Part shown: piece after piece, positions 33,560 through 43,080 of the stretch
How the letters are laid out: each line of letters starts with the position of its first letter
Position numbering within the stretch: position 1 is the stretch's first letter
Source of the DNA: Calditrichales bacterium MX18-03
Lineage (GTDB): Bacteria; Bacillota; Clostridia; Lutisporales; Lutisporaceae
Assembly (NCBI GenBank): GCA_021083345.1
Contig: JAJGRE010000001.1
Coordinates: 434,001-498,000, forward strand
Length of the DNA: 64,000 bases
Reading direction: 5' to 3'
Notes under the pieces: generated by a model
The model's database searches: none
The model's input: the letters and a program-made list of their open reading frames with translations, nothing else
What the model was told of the DNA's origin: nothing
Position numbers and translations under genes: made by a program

Positions 33560-34606
33560 TTATACGTTGTACGGATTCTCCATATATTTCTGCCTCAGCT
33601 GTCCGCACGCCGCTTCAATGTCGCTGCCCAGTTCCCGCCTCACGGTGGCTTCAACACCGTATTCCGCCAGCTTGTTCTTGAAGCGGTTGATGCTTTCCTT
33701 GGGTGCCTTGCGGAACTCTTTTCCTTCCACCTGGTTTACCGGGATGAGGTTCACATGGCAAAGCATGCCCTTTAAGAGCTTGCCCAGCTTATCCGCCTCT
33801 TCCGGATTGTCGTTTATATCCTTGATCAGCGCATACTCAAAGGTAATTCGTTTGTTGGTCTTCTGAATATAGTACCGGCAAGCCTCCATCAGCTTGGCAA
33901 TGTTGTATTTCTTGTTGACCGGCATCAGGATGCCCCTGGTTTTGTCATCCGCTGCATGCAGGGATATGGCAAGCGTGCACTGCAGGTCTGCATCTGCAAA
34001 CTCGATGATCCTGGGAACGATGCCCGACGTTGAAATGGTTATATGCCGCATTCCCACATTCAAGCCTTTGTCATGGTTGACCAGCTGTAAGAACTTTATG
34101 ACCTCCTTGTAATTGTCAAAGGGTTCCCCGGTTCCCATCAGGACGATATTGGATATCCTTTCGCCAATATCCCGCGAGACTGCCATAACCTCTTCCAGCA
34201 TTTCCCCGCAGGTCATATTCCGGACCAGCCCGCCATAGGCCGAGGCGCAGAACTCGCAGGCCATCCGGCAGCCGATCTGGGTGGAAATGCACAATGTCCG
34301 GCCATAGCTGTACTTCATCAGAACGCATTCCACCGCATTGCCGTCTTCGAAGCAAAGCAGATACTTGACCGTATCATCTTCCTTTGAGCTGCGCTTGGCG
34401 GCAATCTGTGCCCTGCCCAGTGTAAAATCCTGCGCCAGTTTCTCCCGCATGTTTTGGGGAAGATTGGACATCGCTTCAAAGTCTGCCGCATCCTTATAGA
34501 TCCATTCAAAAAGCTGCATAGCCCTGAACTTGGGAAAGCCTTTGCCGGTCAGATAGACTTCCAGCTCCTGAGGGCTCATATCCTTGATATTTCTCTTTTT
34601 GCTCAT
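33560..34606 (-). CDS. rlmN: 23S rRNA A2503 / tRNA A37 methyltransferase RlmN
   Basis: Radical SAM enzyme that methylates C2 of adenosine. The 348-residue protein has the cluster motif CRMACEFC (C-x3-C-x2-C) near 115-122 and a C-terminal Cys in IEAACGQLRQ that forms the methyl-carrying intermediate. GEPFDNYKEVIKFL is a further family segment. ATG 34606 follows GGAGG. It lies 10 bp after rsmB within the priA-def-fmt-yugP-rsmB-rlmN series. Confidence 0.97.
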   Translation of the reverse strand: MSKKRNIKDMSPQELEVYLTGKGFPKFRAMQLFEWIYKDAADFEAMSNLPQNMREKLAQDFTLGRAQIAAKRSSKEDDTVKYLLCFEDGNAVECVLMKYSYGRTLCISTQIGCRMACEFCASAYGGLVRNMTCGEMLEEVMAVSRDIGERISNIVLMGTGEPFDNYKEVIKFLQLVNHDKGLNVGMRHITISTSGIVPRIIEFADADLQCTLAISLHAADDKTRGILMPVNKKYNIAKLMEACRYYIQKTNKRITFEYALIKDINDNPEEADKLGKLLKGMLCHVNLIPVNQVEGKEFRKAPKESINRFKNKLAEYGVEATVRRELGSDIEAACGQLRQKYMENPYNV

Positions 34607-34616
34607 AGTACCTCCG

Positions 34617-35969
34617 TTAAATGTCCTTTCGCCGCATTCGTGCTATAAAAAAGCCATCGGTGTGATGCAAATTCGGATAGAGGGAAAGATATCCCCGGTC
34701 CGTTGCATCGTCTCTCAGCACCTCCGGCAATAACTTGCTGATGCTTTCCAGACAGAAGTCCGCATTCTTTGATAAAAAGGCTTCCACCACCTGATTGTTT
34801 TCACTCTTATTGATGGTACAGGTGCTGTAAACCAACACGCCCCCAGGCCTGACGCAGCGGGAGGATGCTTCCAGAATCTCCTGCTGTATGACAGCCAAAC
34901 CGTTAAAATCCTCCGGGCTTTTTTTCCACCTCAGATCCGGCTTTCGACCGATAACCCCCAGACCGCTGCAGGGCGCATCCACCAATACCCGGTCATATAT
35001 CCCGATTGATTTTTCATCAGTCACCTTGGCATTGTGGACCTCCGCTGCCACGATGGCGATGCCCAGCCGCTTGCAGCTCTCCATCACCAGCTTGAGCTTT
35101 TGGGGATGAATATCTCTTGCTGTGATTGCACCCATATTCTCCATCCGCTCAGCCATGTGGGTGGTTTTTCCCCCAGGCGCACTGCATACGTCCAGAATAC
35201 GCTCACCTGGCCGGGGATCTACGATGCGGGCCACCAGCATGGAGCTTTCATCCTGAACCTGATAATAGCCCTGCTTGAAGGACATTTTGTCTTCTATGGC
35301 AGAGGTTCCTCGGATGGATAATGCTTCATCATTATAGACACCGGCCTCGCACTCCACGCCCTCGGACTGCAGAAGCGCCATCACCTCTTCCCGGCTTGCC
35401 TTGAGCCGGTTCACGCGTATCGTAAAAGCCGGAGCCAGATTATCGGCCTCCAGCAGTTCCTCGGTAAAGCTTCTCCCATAATCCTTCAGCCATTTCTCAA
35501 CCATCCAGGCCGGATGCGAATAGAATACAGAAAGATATTGAACCGGCGCTTTGTCCTTATCCGGGTACTGGAGGTTTTCTTTGTTCCTGCTGATATTGCG
35601 CAGCACACCGTTTACAAATTTCACCGCGCCTTCATGCCCATGCTTACGGGCCAGCTCGGCGCTCTCGTTGCATACTGCGGAATCGGGGACTCTCTCAAGG
35701 AACAGAAGCTGATAAATCCCGCAGCGCAGTATATCTTCAACCCATGGAGACAGCTTCTTGGTCCTGGCAAACTGGTCCTTGATCCAATCGATCCGGCCCA
35801 GGTTCCGCAAGGTGCCGTTGACGATTTCGGTGACCAGTGCCTTATCCACTCTGCTCAATGTACATTGATCCAGGCTTTGCTTGGCGGCAATGTTGGCATA
35901 AGCGTTTTCACGGACGACCCGGCTGATGATTTTTACCGCTTCTTCCCGAGCCCAGCAATTATTTTTCAT
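34617..35969 (-). CDS. rsmB: 16S rRNA (cytosine(967)-C5)-methyltransferase RsmB
   Basis: The 450-residue protein has an N-terminal NusB-like RNA-binding domain (about 1-140) and a C-terminal SAM-dependent methyltransferase domain: motif I ILDVCSAPGGKTTHMA near 260, the Pro-Cys motif VDAPCSGLGVIGRKPD near 328 and the catalytic YSTCTINKSEN near 390. It is typical in length. It lies between a terminator after yugP and rlmN. fmt-rsmB linkage is conserved. Confidence 0.96.
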   Translation of the reverse strand: MKNNCWAREEAVKIISRVVRENAYANIAAKQSLDQCTLSRVDKALVTEIVNGTLRNLGRIDWIKDQFARTKKLSPWVEDILRCGIYQLLFLERVPDSAVCNESAELARKHGHEGAVKFVNGVLRNISRNKENLQYPDKDKAPVQYLSVFYSHPAWMVEKWLKDYGRSFTEELLEADNLAPAFTIRVNRLKASREEVMALLQSEGVECEAGVYNDEALSIRGTSAIEDKMSFKQGYYQVQDESSMLVARIVDPRPGERILDVCSAPGGKTTHMAERMENMGAITARDIHPQKLKLVMESCKRLGIAIVAAEVHNAKVTDEKSIGIYDRVLVDAPCSGLGVIGRKPDLRWKKSPEDFNGLAVIQQEILEASSRCVRPGGVLVYSTCTINKSENNQVVEAFLSKNADFCLESISKLLPEVLRDDATDRGYLSLYPNLHHTDGFFIARMRRKDI

Positions 35970-36026
35970 GTTTTCACAACCTTTTTCATATGTATTCCGA
36001 TATCAAGCCCGATGGTAAACAAATAA

Positions 36027-36066
36027 GCTACAGCAGCGGAAGGGCTTCCCCTTCAACCGCTGTAGC
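36027..36066 (-). terminator. Hairpin downstream of yugP
   Basis: GCTACAGC (36027-36034) pairs with GCTGTAGC (36059-36066), with an inner GAAGGG/CCCTTC stem. On the minus strand TTATTTGTTT follows. It would separate yugP from rsmB. Confidence 0.65.
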
Positions 36067-36072
36067 CCCTAT

Positions 36073-36762
36073 TCAGTCCCTTCTGCCTCTTAGGACCAGC
36101 AGCCTGACCAACTGCAGGATGGCAGAGACAGTTGCTGCCACATAAGTCAATGCTGCCGCATCCAATACCTTTTTTGCCGGCCCCAGCTCATTCACCGGAA
36201 CCAGACCCTGCCCCTCCAGCAAGGCAATGGCCCTGCCGCTGGCATTGAACTCTACAGGCAGCGTAATAATCTGAAAGGCAACGACAACAGTAAACAGCAA
36301 AATACCGATATCAAAGAGTCCGGTAAAGCCGATCAACAAGCCGCCCATAATAAACAGCCAGGCTGCCTGAGAACCGATAGACGCCACCGGTGCAATGGCA
36401 TTCCTTACCTGAAGCGGCGCATAGCCCTCCTGGTGCTGGATGGCATGGCCGCATTCATGGGCAGCAACACCCACGGCAGCCAGCGAATTGCTGTTATAAA
36501 CTTCTTGGGACAACCGCAATATCCTTTTACGCGGGTCATAATGGTCCGACAGTCTCCCTGGTGCCAGCTCGATGGGCACATCATGAAGGCCGTGGGCATC
36601 CAGAAGCCGCCGCGCAACCTGATATCCGCTGTGTCCGTAGCTGTTCCTCATCCGAGAATATTTGTAGAAGGCTGATGTGACCTTCGACTGCGCATAAAGC
36701 GCAAAAACAATTGCTGGAATCAATAGTATCATGGTCGGATCCAATCCATATCCGTAATACAT
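36073..36762 (-). CDS. yugP: Neutral zinc metallopeptidase YugP
   Basis: Membrane-anchored M48-like peptidase family of 229 residues. An N-terminal helix (about 8-25) is followed by the zinc site AAHECGHAIQHQEGY near 102-116 and two further hydrophobic segments (about 130-180) plus one near the C-terminus. The physiological substrate is unknown. ATG 36762 follows GGAGG. It lies 11 bp after fmt, in an arrangement common in Clostridia. Confidence 0.9.
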   Translation of the reverse strand: MYYGYGLDPTMILLIPAIVFALYAQSKVTSAFYKYSRMRNSYGHSGYQVARRLLDAHGLHDVPIELAPGRLSDHYDPRKRILRLSQEVYNSNSLAAVGVAAHECGHAIQHQEGYAPLQVRNAIAPVASIGSQAAWLFIMGGLLIGFTGLFDIGILLFTVVVAFQIITLPVEFNASGRAIALLEGQGLVPVNELGPAKKVLDAAALTYVAATVSAILQLVRLLVLRGRRD

Positions 36763-36773
36763 CTACTTGCCTC

Positions 36774-37706
36774 CTATTCCAATATGATGCCTTCTTCTAT
36801 AGTATGGCCTCGAAGGTAGGCATCCACACCCATTCTTTTTTCATTTTCAAATTGGACCTCCAGGATTTTCAGGCTGCCTTTCCCGCAGGCCACCACAAAG
36901 CCATCCTTGTGAACGGCCAGAATCTTCCCGAAGTCCTTGTGCACGGCATCCCGATCCGCTATTTCCGCTCTCAAAACCTTAAAGCTCTTGCCCAAATAGC
37001 TGGCGTAAGCACCGGGCCAGGGTGCCGTTCCCCGGATCAAGTCCCTTACAGCTTCTACGCTCTTCTCCCATTGGATCTTCCCTAGGGCTTTAGTCATGAT
37101 GGGCGCATAATTTGAAAGTCCATGCGCTTGCGGTACTCTCAATGCCCCACCTGCGCCGATCTGCATCATGGTCTCCAGAAGCACCTCTGCTCCGAGATCC
37201 GAAAGCTTGTCATGCAGCGTTTCTGCCGTATCGTCCTCCAAGATGGGGATCTCTTTCTTCAGGATCATATCACCGGTATCAAGTCCTTTATCCATATGCA
37301 TAATAGTGATCCCCGTCGTTTTATCGCCATTGATAATGCACCAGTTGATCGGTGCAGCACCTCTGTATTTCGGCAGCAGAGAGGCATGGACATTGATGCA
37401 GCCCAAGGGCGGAATGTCCAATATTTCCTGGGAAAGAATCTGCCCGAAGGCTACCACCACAATGATATCCGGTGCTAAAGCCTTCAAGATGCCTACAAAC
37501 TCCGGTGTCTTCACCTTTTCCGGCTGGTACACCGGTATCCCCGCCTGCTCTGCAGCCACCTTCACCGGCGGCGGCGTCAGCTTGTTTCCTCTGCCCTTTG
37601 CGCGGTCCGGCTGTGTTACCACTGCCGCCACCTCATAGCCGTTATTAATAAGTACCTTCAAGCACGGGACCGCAAACTCCGGCGTTCCCATAAACACTGT
37701 TTTCAT
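36774..37706 (-). CDS. fmt: Methionyl-tRNA formyltransferase
   Basis: Formylates initiator Met-tRNA using 10-formyltetrahydrofolate. The 310-residue protein begins MKTVFMGTPEFAVPCLKVLI; RAKGRGNKLTPPPVK near 35-49 is the tRNA-recognition loop, NVHASLLPKYRGAAPINW near 108-125 holds the catalytic Asn/His and the SLLPKYRG signature. A C-terminal OB-like domain follows. It lies 26 bp after def, its functional partner. Confidence 0.97.
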   Translation of the reverse strand: MKTVFMGTPEFAVPCLKVLINNGYEVAAVVTQPDRAKGRGNKLTPPPVKVAAEQAGIPVYQPEKVKTPEFVGILKALAPDIIVVVAFGQILSQEILDIPPLGCINVHASLLPKYRGAAPINWCIINGDKTTGITIMHMDKGLDTGDMILKKEIPILEDDTAETLHDKLSDLGAEVLLETMMQIGAGGALRVPQAHGLSNYAPIMTKALGKIQWEKSVEAVRDLIRGTAPWPGAYASYLGKSFKVLRAEIADRDAVHKDFGKILAVHKDGFVVACGKGSLKILEVQFENEKRMGVDAYLRGHTIEEGIILE

Positions 37707-37732
37707 CTTGTGTCCTTCCTTCAGCGTTATTT

Positions 37733-38209
37733 TTAGCTGGATGCCGTATTCCTGGGGTCGGGATCCGTTGTCTTGATAACTTTGTCGGTAAACAGAACGC
37801 CATTCAGATGGTCCACTTCATGGCAGAAAGCCCGCGCCAAGAGCTCGGTTCCTGTAATTTCTACCGTCTCTCCCGCTCTGTTCTGAGCCCTGACAATGAC
37901 CTTATTGGGCCGCTTGACCTCTCCTCTGGTGCCGGGAATGCTCAGGCAGCCTTCCTCATCGATTTGCTCACCGTTCTCGTAGACAATCACGGGATTGATG
38001 AGCTCCAGGAGCCCTTCACCCACATCAATGACTACCACCCTTCTCAGGATGCCCACCTGCGGGGCTGCCAGGCCAACGCCCTCTGCCTGGTACATGGTAT
38101 CCGCCATGTCATCCAATAAGGTGAGGATCCGGTCGTCAATGACTTCCACTTTTTTGGCAACCTTCCTCAAGACCTCGTCGTTATCTTTGCGAATATTTCT
38201 TACTGCCAT
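37733..38209 (-). CDS. def: Peptide deformylase
   Basis: Removes the N-formyl group from nascent proteins. The 158-residue protein begins [20 protein letters not shown]; motif 1 [10 protein letters not shown] near 45-54, motif 2 EEGCLSIPG (metal Cys) near 88-96 and motif 3 [13 protein letters not shown] (metal His pair) near 131-143 are complete. ATG 38209 follows AGGAGG. It lies between priA and fmt. Confidence 0.97.
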   Translation of the reverse strand: MAVRNIRKDNDEVLRKVAKKVEVIDDRILTLLDDMADTMYQAEGVGLAAPQVGILRRVVVIDVGEGLLELINPVIVYENGEQIDEEGCLSIPGTRGEVKRPNKVIVRAQNRAGETVEITGTELLARAFCHEVDHLNGVLFTDKVIKTTDPDPRNTASS

Positions 38210-38262
38210 TTTTTCCTCCTAATACTAAGAATGCATCACTGTGTTGTTTATGTTTTGTATCA

Positions 38263-40698
38263 TTATAACATATTCAGCGGATTCAAATCTATGCTGACGG
38301 TAACCTCCGGCAGCTCGGTCAGACCGGAACTCAGTAGCGCCGCTGCCACATCCCGCAAGTTTTGCCCGTCCTCACCCTTCAGGATGATCTGCCACCGGTG
38401 CCGGTTCTTGATCCTGGAAAGGGGTGCCGGCGCAGGTCCCAGCTTTTCGATGCCTGCCGCTTTGAGAGCCGGACTGACAAAAGCATCGATTTTTTCAGCC
38501 GCCTCCATGACCTTCTTAAGATTCATGCCGCTGACCATCAGATTAACCAGACTTGAGAATGGGGGATATCCCAGCTCTTTTCGAAGCATGATCTCCTGCC
38601 TGTAGAATCCTTTATAGTCATGAGCCTGGGCAAATTGGATGCTGTAGTGTTCCGGGCAATAGGTCTGAACCACCACCCGCCCTGATTTGGCGCCTCTTCC
38701 TGAACGGCCTGCAACCTGTGCAATCATCTGGAAGGTCCTCTCCGCCGACCGGAAATCCGGCAGGTTGAGACTGGTATCGGCAGCAATAACGCCAACCAGG
38801 GTCACATCAGGGAAATCCAGTCCTTTGGATATCATCTGCGTTCCCAGCAGCACCTTGGATTCCTTGTTCCGGAAGCGGGTCAGAAGCTGTTCGTGGGCGT
38901 TTTTCGCAGAGGTGGTATCGGCATCCATCCTTAAGGTATTCTGGATGCTGAAGGTCTTTTGAAACTCCTTCTCCACCTTCTGGGTTCCGACGCCGAAATA
39001 TTTGATCTTGTCGCTGGCGCACTTGGGGCACTGCTTGGGGTTCTCCCGCTCATAGCCGCAGTAATGGCACGTCAGCTTGTTTTCCTTCATATGATAGGTC
39101 AATGAAATACTGCACCTGGGGCATCGCATGACCAAGCCGCACTGCCTGCAGGATACAAAGGTAGAGTAACCCCTTCTGTTCAGGAACAGGATCATTTGGT
39201 TGCCTTTTTTCAGGTTTTCCTCCACTGCTTCCTTCAGGCTGTCGCTGAAAATCGTCTTGTTCCCGTTTTTCAGCTCCTCCCGCATATCCACGACCACTAC
39301 CTCCGGCATGTCGCTGCCATTGGCCCTTTTCGGCAGTTCCACCAGGCCCAGGGTCCCCGACATAGCCCGGTAATAGGTCTCGATTGCCGGCGTCGCCGAG
39401 CCCAGGATCAGATGAGCATCCTCCAGCTGGCAGCGCTTCTCCGCCACTTCCCAGGTCAGGTACTTGGGCTTGATCTCCGATTTGTAGGTATGCTCGTGCT
39501 CCTCATCAATGATGATGATTCCCAGGTTGTCAAAGGGTGCGAATACCGCCGACCGCGCACCCACCGCCACCTTTACCCGGCCTGCCCTAATCCTGCGCCA
39601 CTCATCGTATTTTTCCCCTTCCGACAGGCCGCTGTGCAATACGGCAACCGCATCGCCGAAGCGGTTCTTGAACCTGGATATCATTTGCGGCGTCAACGAG
39701 ATTTCCGGTACCAGTACGATAGAGGCCTTGCCTTTGCTCATATACGCCTCGATGATCTCCAGGTAAACCTCCGTCTTCCCGCTGCCTGTCACACCATGAA
39801 GCAGCACGTTCTTTTTCTGTCTGAAATAACCCTCCATGAGAAGCAGCGCATTCTGCTGATCCAAGGTCAGTGGATGTCTTATTTCCGCATAAACACCGCT
39901 TTTCAGCTCACGATAGCTGTCCCGTTCGTTTACAGCAATGCAGCCTTTCTCCAGCAATATGCGCAAGGCACCGTCACAATCTCCATAGAGCTGTTTCAGC
40001 TCCGTATGTGCAATACCAGGGTTGCGGCTTATATGTTCCAACAGCTCAAGCTGCTTTTTTGCCCGCTTTCCCACCAACTGGGCAGCCTGTTCATGGGCAT
40101 GATAAAACTTTTCCGTCTTTTTCCCGATCTTATGGCCAATGATTTGGCTCTTTAGTATTATTCCCATTTCTTCGAGCTTCTTGATCGTACCGTCTATTTT
40201 CGCACCCTGGAAATAGCTCCGGAGCTCATCCATTCCCGCACTTCCGCCTTTGGCTTCCAGATATTCGAGAATCTGCAGCATGATGCCCGGCTGCAGCTTT
40301 CTGAGCTTTTCTTCGGTTTCTGCCCCCTCCTGCAATTCAACCACAACACTGCTTTTGGTCCGGATGGGAGACGGCACGATGGCTTGAATGGCTTCAATAT
40401 AATAACACAGGTATTTTTCCCGCATCCATTTTGCCAATTCCAGCATTTTTTCAGAGAGTACCGTTTCGTGATCGATCAGCCTGGAAATAGGTTTCAGCTT
40501 GGCGGCATCGATATCGCTCCGGGCTTTTAAGCACAGAACATACCCCTCCAGCTGCTTGTTGCCCTTTCCGAAAGGTACGATGACTCTGCTGCCGGGACAA
40601 ATACCCTCTTTCAGCCCTTCAGGAACGGCATAGCTGAAAGGGCGGTCTGTCTCTCTGCATTTGTTGTTCACTATAATTTCCGCAAATCGCTTATCCAA
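38263..40698 (-). CDS. priA: Primosomal protein N' (replication restart helicase PriA)
   Basis: Loads the replisome at stalled forks. The 811-residue protein has an N-terminal DNA-binding region (about 1-190), Walker A GVTGSGKTEVY near 304, the DEEH box IIIDEEHEHTY near 396 and the zinc-binding Cys pairs CRQC/CPRC/CHYC/CPKC about 520-565. Motif VI QVAGRSGRGAK lies near 670. The start is TTG 40698, preceded by GAGGAG. It follows coaBC by 37 bp and precedes def, the standard order. Confidence 0.96.
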   Translation of the reverse strand: MDKRFAEIIVNNKCRETDRPFSYAVPEGLKEGICPGSRVIVPFGKGNKQLEGYVLCLKARSDIDAAKLKPISRLIDHETVLSEKMLELAKWMREKYLCYYIEAIQAIVPSPIRTKSSVVVELQEGAETEEKLRKLQPGIMLQILEYLEAKGGSAGMDELRSYFQGAKIDGTIKKLEEMGIILKSQIIGHKIGKKTEKFYHAHEQAAQLVGKRAKKQLELLEHISRNPGIAHTELKQLYGDCDGALRILLEKGCIAVNERDSYRELKSGVYAEIRHPLTLDQQNALLLMEGYFRQKKNVLLHGVTGSGKTEVYLEIIEAYMSKGKASIVLVPEISLTPQMISRFKNRFGDAVAVLHSGLSEGEKYDEWRRIRAGRVKVAVGARSAVFAPFDNLGIIIIDEEHEHTYKSEIKPKYLTWEVAEKRCQLEDAHLILGSATPAIETYYRAMSGTLGLVELPKRANGSDMPEVVVVDMREELKNGNKTIFSDSLKEAVEENLKKGNQMILFLNRRGYSTFVSCRQCGLVMRCPRCSISLTYHMKENKLTCHYCGYERENPKQCPKCASDKIKYFGVGTQKVEKEFQKTFSIQNTLRMDADTTSAKNAHEQLLTRFRNKESKVLLGTQMISKGLDFPDVTLVGVIAADTSLNLPDFRSAERTFQMIAQVAGRSGRGAKSGRVVVQTYCPEHYSIQFAQAHDYKGFYRQEIMLRKELGYPPFSSLVNLMVSGMNLKKVMEAAEKIDAFVSPALKAAGIEKLGPAPAPLSRIKNRHRWQIILKGEDGQNLRDVAAALLSSGLTELPEVTVSIDLNPLNML

Positions 40699-40735
40699 CT
40701 GTATCTCCTCAATACCCCTAAGTTAAAAGCGTACT

Positions 40736-41941
40736 TCAGACGCAAGTACGCTTCATTTTATCGGCTATTCTATCCAATATGATATCTGCAATCTCCAGCT
40801 TGGATTTGATGGAAATGCTCTCGATTCCGCCATCCCCGTCAATCAGCTTGACCACATTGGTATCGGTGCCGAAGCCGGCTCCTTCCACGTTCAGGTCATT
40901 GGCAACAATGAAATCAAGATTCTTTTTTTTCACCTTCACCAAAGCGTTTTCAACCAGGTTTTCGGTTTCCATGGCAAAGCCAACCAAAATCCGGCTGCCT
41001 TTCATCTTGCCCAGCTCATATAAAATGTCGGGGTTGCGCTTTAATGCAATATTCAGCTCGTCGTCTGATTTTTTTATCTTTTGTCCGCTGACTTCAGCCG
41101 GTGCATAGTCTGCCACAGCAGCACTCTTGATAATGATATCGCTCTCAGGCAGCAACGCTGTCACCTTTTCAAACATCTCCAGGGCAGAGCGGACATTGTG
41201 CCGTTCTACACCCTCCGGTGTTTTCAGGCATGTGGGACCCGATACCAGCACTACCCTTGCACCCCTTCTAGCCGCTATTGCAGCAACCGCATAGCCCATT
41301 TTCCCTGTTGAATGGTTGGTAATGAACCGGACGGGATCCAATGCTTCCTGGGTAGGGCCTGCCGTAACCAGAACCGTCTTGCCGGCCAGATCCTTCTTTG
41401 GGTTCAGGACATGGAGAATCCTTTCCAGAATGGCTGCAGGATCTGCCAGCTTCCCTTTTCCAACATCGCCGCAGGCCAGAAGCCCTTCCTCCGGCTCAAC
41501 AAATATGTACCCCAATGCCTTTAGGGCGTCAATATTCCTTTGTACCACCGGGTTGTCCAGCATATTCGTGTTCATAGCCGGCGCTATGATTACCGGTGTC
41601 TTTGCGGCCATAACCGTTGTCGACAGCATGTCATCGGCAATTCCGTTGGCCAGCTTTCCAATCATATTGGCTGTGGCAGGCGCTATGACAAAGGCATCCG
41701 CCAGCTTGGCGAGGGAAATATGCTCTATCTCCCAGTACCTGGGCGCAGAAAATTGATCCGTCACCACCTGGTTCAAAGACAGGGACTGAAAAGTAAGCGG
41801 TGTTACAAATTCAGTTGCCGACTTTGTCATGATGACATGCACCCTGGCACCAAGCTTACGTAATCTGCTTGTCAGCTCGCAGGCCTTGTATGCGGCAATA
41901 CCGCCGCATACGCCCAATACGATGTTTTTATCCTGAAGCAT
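40736..41941 (-). CDS. coaBC: Phosphopantothenoylcysteine decarboxylase / phosphopantothenate-cysteine ligase
   Basis: Bifunctional CoA enzyme of 401 residues. The N-terminal FMN-dependent CoaC half begins (M)LQDKNIVLGVCGGIAAYK and contains IAPAMNTNMLDNP near 115-127 (catalytic PxMNxxM). The C-terminal CoaB half has TAGPTQEALDPVRFITNHST near 195-214. I choose ATG 41941, 1 bp after the rpoZ stop; a GTG 12 nt earlier lies within rpoZ. gmk-rpoZ-coaBC-priA is a conserved order. Confidence 0.96.
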   Translation of the reverse strand: MLQDKNIVLGVCGGIAAYKACELTSRLRKLGARVHVIMTKSATEFVTPLTFQSLSLNQVVTDQFSAPRYWEIEHISLAKLADAFVIAPATANMIGKLANGIADDMLSTTVMAAKTPVIIAPAMNTNMLDNPVVQRNIDALKALGYIFVEPEEGLLACGDVGKGKLADPAAILERILHVLNPKKDLAGKTVLVTAGPTQEALDPVRFITNHSTGKMGYAVAAIAARRGARVVLVSGPTCLKTPEGVERHNVRSALEMFEKVTALLPESDIIIKSAAVADYAPAEVSGQKIKKSDDELNIALKRNPDILYELGKMKGSRILVGFAMETENLVENALVKVKKKNLDFIVANDLNVEGAGFGTDTNVVKLIDGDGGIESISIKSKLEIADIILDRIADKMKRTCV

Positions 41942-41942
41942 T

Positions 41943-42161
41943 TTACTCTTCACCTGCTTGTTTAAGCGGTTTATTTCTTTCGTAGGTTACTTTGCCCTCA
42001 TCGATCTCATGGACTGCAACCGTTACCGGCTTGCTGGAGTCCACACGGGTCAGCTTGGACTGTCCGTCAACCAGTTGTCTCGCCCTTTTGGCAACTGCTA
42101 CAACCAGCGTATACTTGCTGTCTACCTTCTCTAGAAGAGATGATAACGTCGGATAAATCAT
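41943..42161 (-). CDS. rpoZ: DNA-directed RNA polymerase omega subunit
   Basis: A 72-residue protein beginning MIYPTLSSLLEKVDSKYTLV, with AVAKRARQLVDG near 23-34, the core omega motif. It assists assembly of the beta' subunit. ATG 42161 follows AAGGAGG; the gene begins 1 bp after gmk and is followed immediately by coaBC. Confidence 0.95.
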   Translation of the reverse strand: MIYPTLSSLLEKVDSKYTLVVAVAKRARQLVDGQSKLTRVDSSKPVTVAVHEIDEGKVTYERNKPLKQAGEE

Positions 42162-42162
42162 A

Positions 42163-42777
42163 TTATTCCTCCTTGTACTGATTTACGTCAACTTTGCATC
42201 GCTTCAATCTGCATTTTTCTGCCGTTAATACGCAGCTGATTTTGCTGGCTGCCGCTTTTACGTCGTCATTGAGAACGACATAGTCATAGTTACCGACCGA
42301 GCAGATCTCTTCATAAGCGTTTCTCATTCTTTTTTTGATATCCTTGGCGGATTCGGTTCCCCTGCGGATGATCCTGTTTTTCAACTCTTCGAAGGACGGC
42401 GGCATAATGAAAATGTAAACCGCATCCTGAAAGTACTTCTTTACCTTCATCGCACCCTGGACATCGATCTCCAGTATGACATCCTTTCCTTCCTCCAGCT
42501 TGCTGATAACATATTCCTTTGGGGTTCCGTAGTAATGGTCATATACTCGGGCATACTCAATAAAGGCGTCTTCCTCAATCATTCTCAGGAACTGTTCCTG
42601 TTCCTTGAAGAAGTAGCTTACCCCTTCTGTTTCCCCTTCTCTTGGCTTCCTGGTCGTAGCAGATACCGAAAGCTCAAGATTACAGTCGCTGTGACTCAAA
42701 AGCTCTCGACAGACAGTCCCTTTGCCTGCACCGGAAGGTCCGGAGATTACGATCAGTAATCCTTTGTTATTATACAT
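42163..42777 (-). CDS. gmk: Guanylate kinase
   Basis: Phosphorylates GMP to GDP. The 204-residue protein has P-loop SGPSGAGKGTV near 11-21, the GMP-binding segment SATTRKPREGETEGVSYFF near 38-56 and the lid region RIIRRGTES near 130. It ends in CKVDVNQYKEE. It lies between remA and rpoZ in the conserved yicC-remA-gmk-rpoZ block. Confidence 0.97.
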   Translation of the reverse strand: MYNNKGLLIVISGPSGAGKGTVCRELLSHSDCNLELSVSATTRKPREGETEGVSYFFKEQEQFLRMIEEDAFIEYARVYDHYYGTPKEYVISKLEEGKDVILEIDVQGAMKVKKYFQDAVYIFIMPPSFEELKNRIIRRGTESAKDIKKRMRNAYEEICSVGNYDYVVLNDDVKAAASKISCVLTAEKCRLKRCKVDVNQYKEE

Positions 42778-42791
42778 AAACCTCCTCCAGA

Positions 42792-43067
42792 TTAATCCTC
42801 TACTACATCGTTATCGTTGTCTTCTTCCTTGTCGATAAGCCTGTGGGCTACTGTTTCCGGCTGTACTGCCGACAGGATGATATGATCGCTGTCGGTGATA
42901 ATGACGGCCCTTGTCCTTCTGCCGTATGTTGCATCGATCAGCATACCTCTGTCTCTGGCTTCCTGAATGATTCTTTTGATCGGTGCGGATTCGGGGCTGA
43001 CAATGGCCACCAGCCTATTTGCGGATACGATATTTCCGAAACCGATGTTGATTAGCTTAATGCTCAT
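42792..43067 (-). CDS. remA: Extracellular matrix regulator RemA (DUF370)
   Basis: The 91-residue protein begins [40 protein letters not shown] near 37-56 is the family signature. In B. subtilis RemA forms DNA-binding rings and activates biofilm-matrix and osmoprotection genes; in Clostridia its targets are unknown. The C-terminus has an extra acidic tail ([11 protein letters not shown]) compared with the core family. Position between yicC and gmk is conserved. Confidence 0.93.
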   Translation of the reverse strand: MSIKLINIGFGNIVSANRLVAIVSPESAPIKRIIQEARDRGMLIDATYGRRTRAVIITDSDHIILSAVQPETVAHRLIDKEEDNDNDVVED

Positions 43068-43080
43068 AAATACCCTCCCA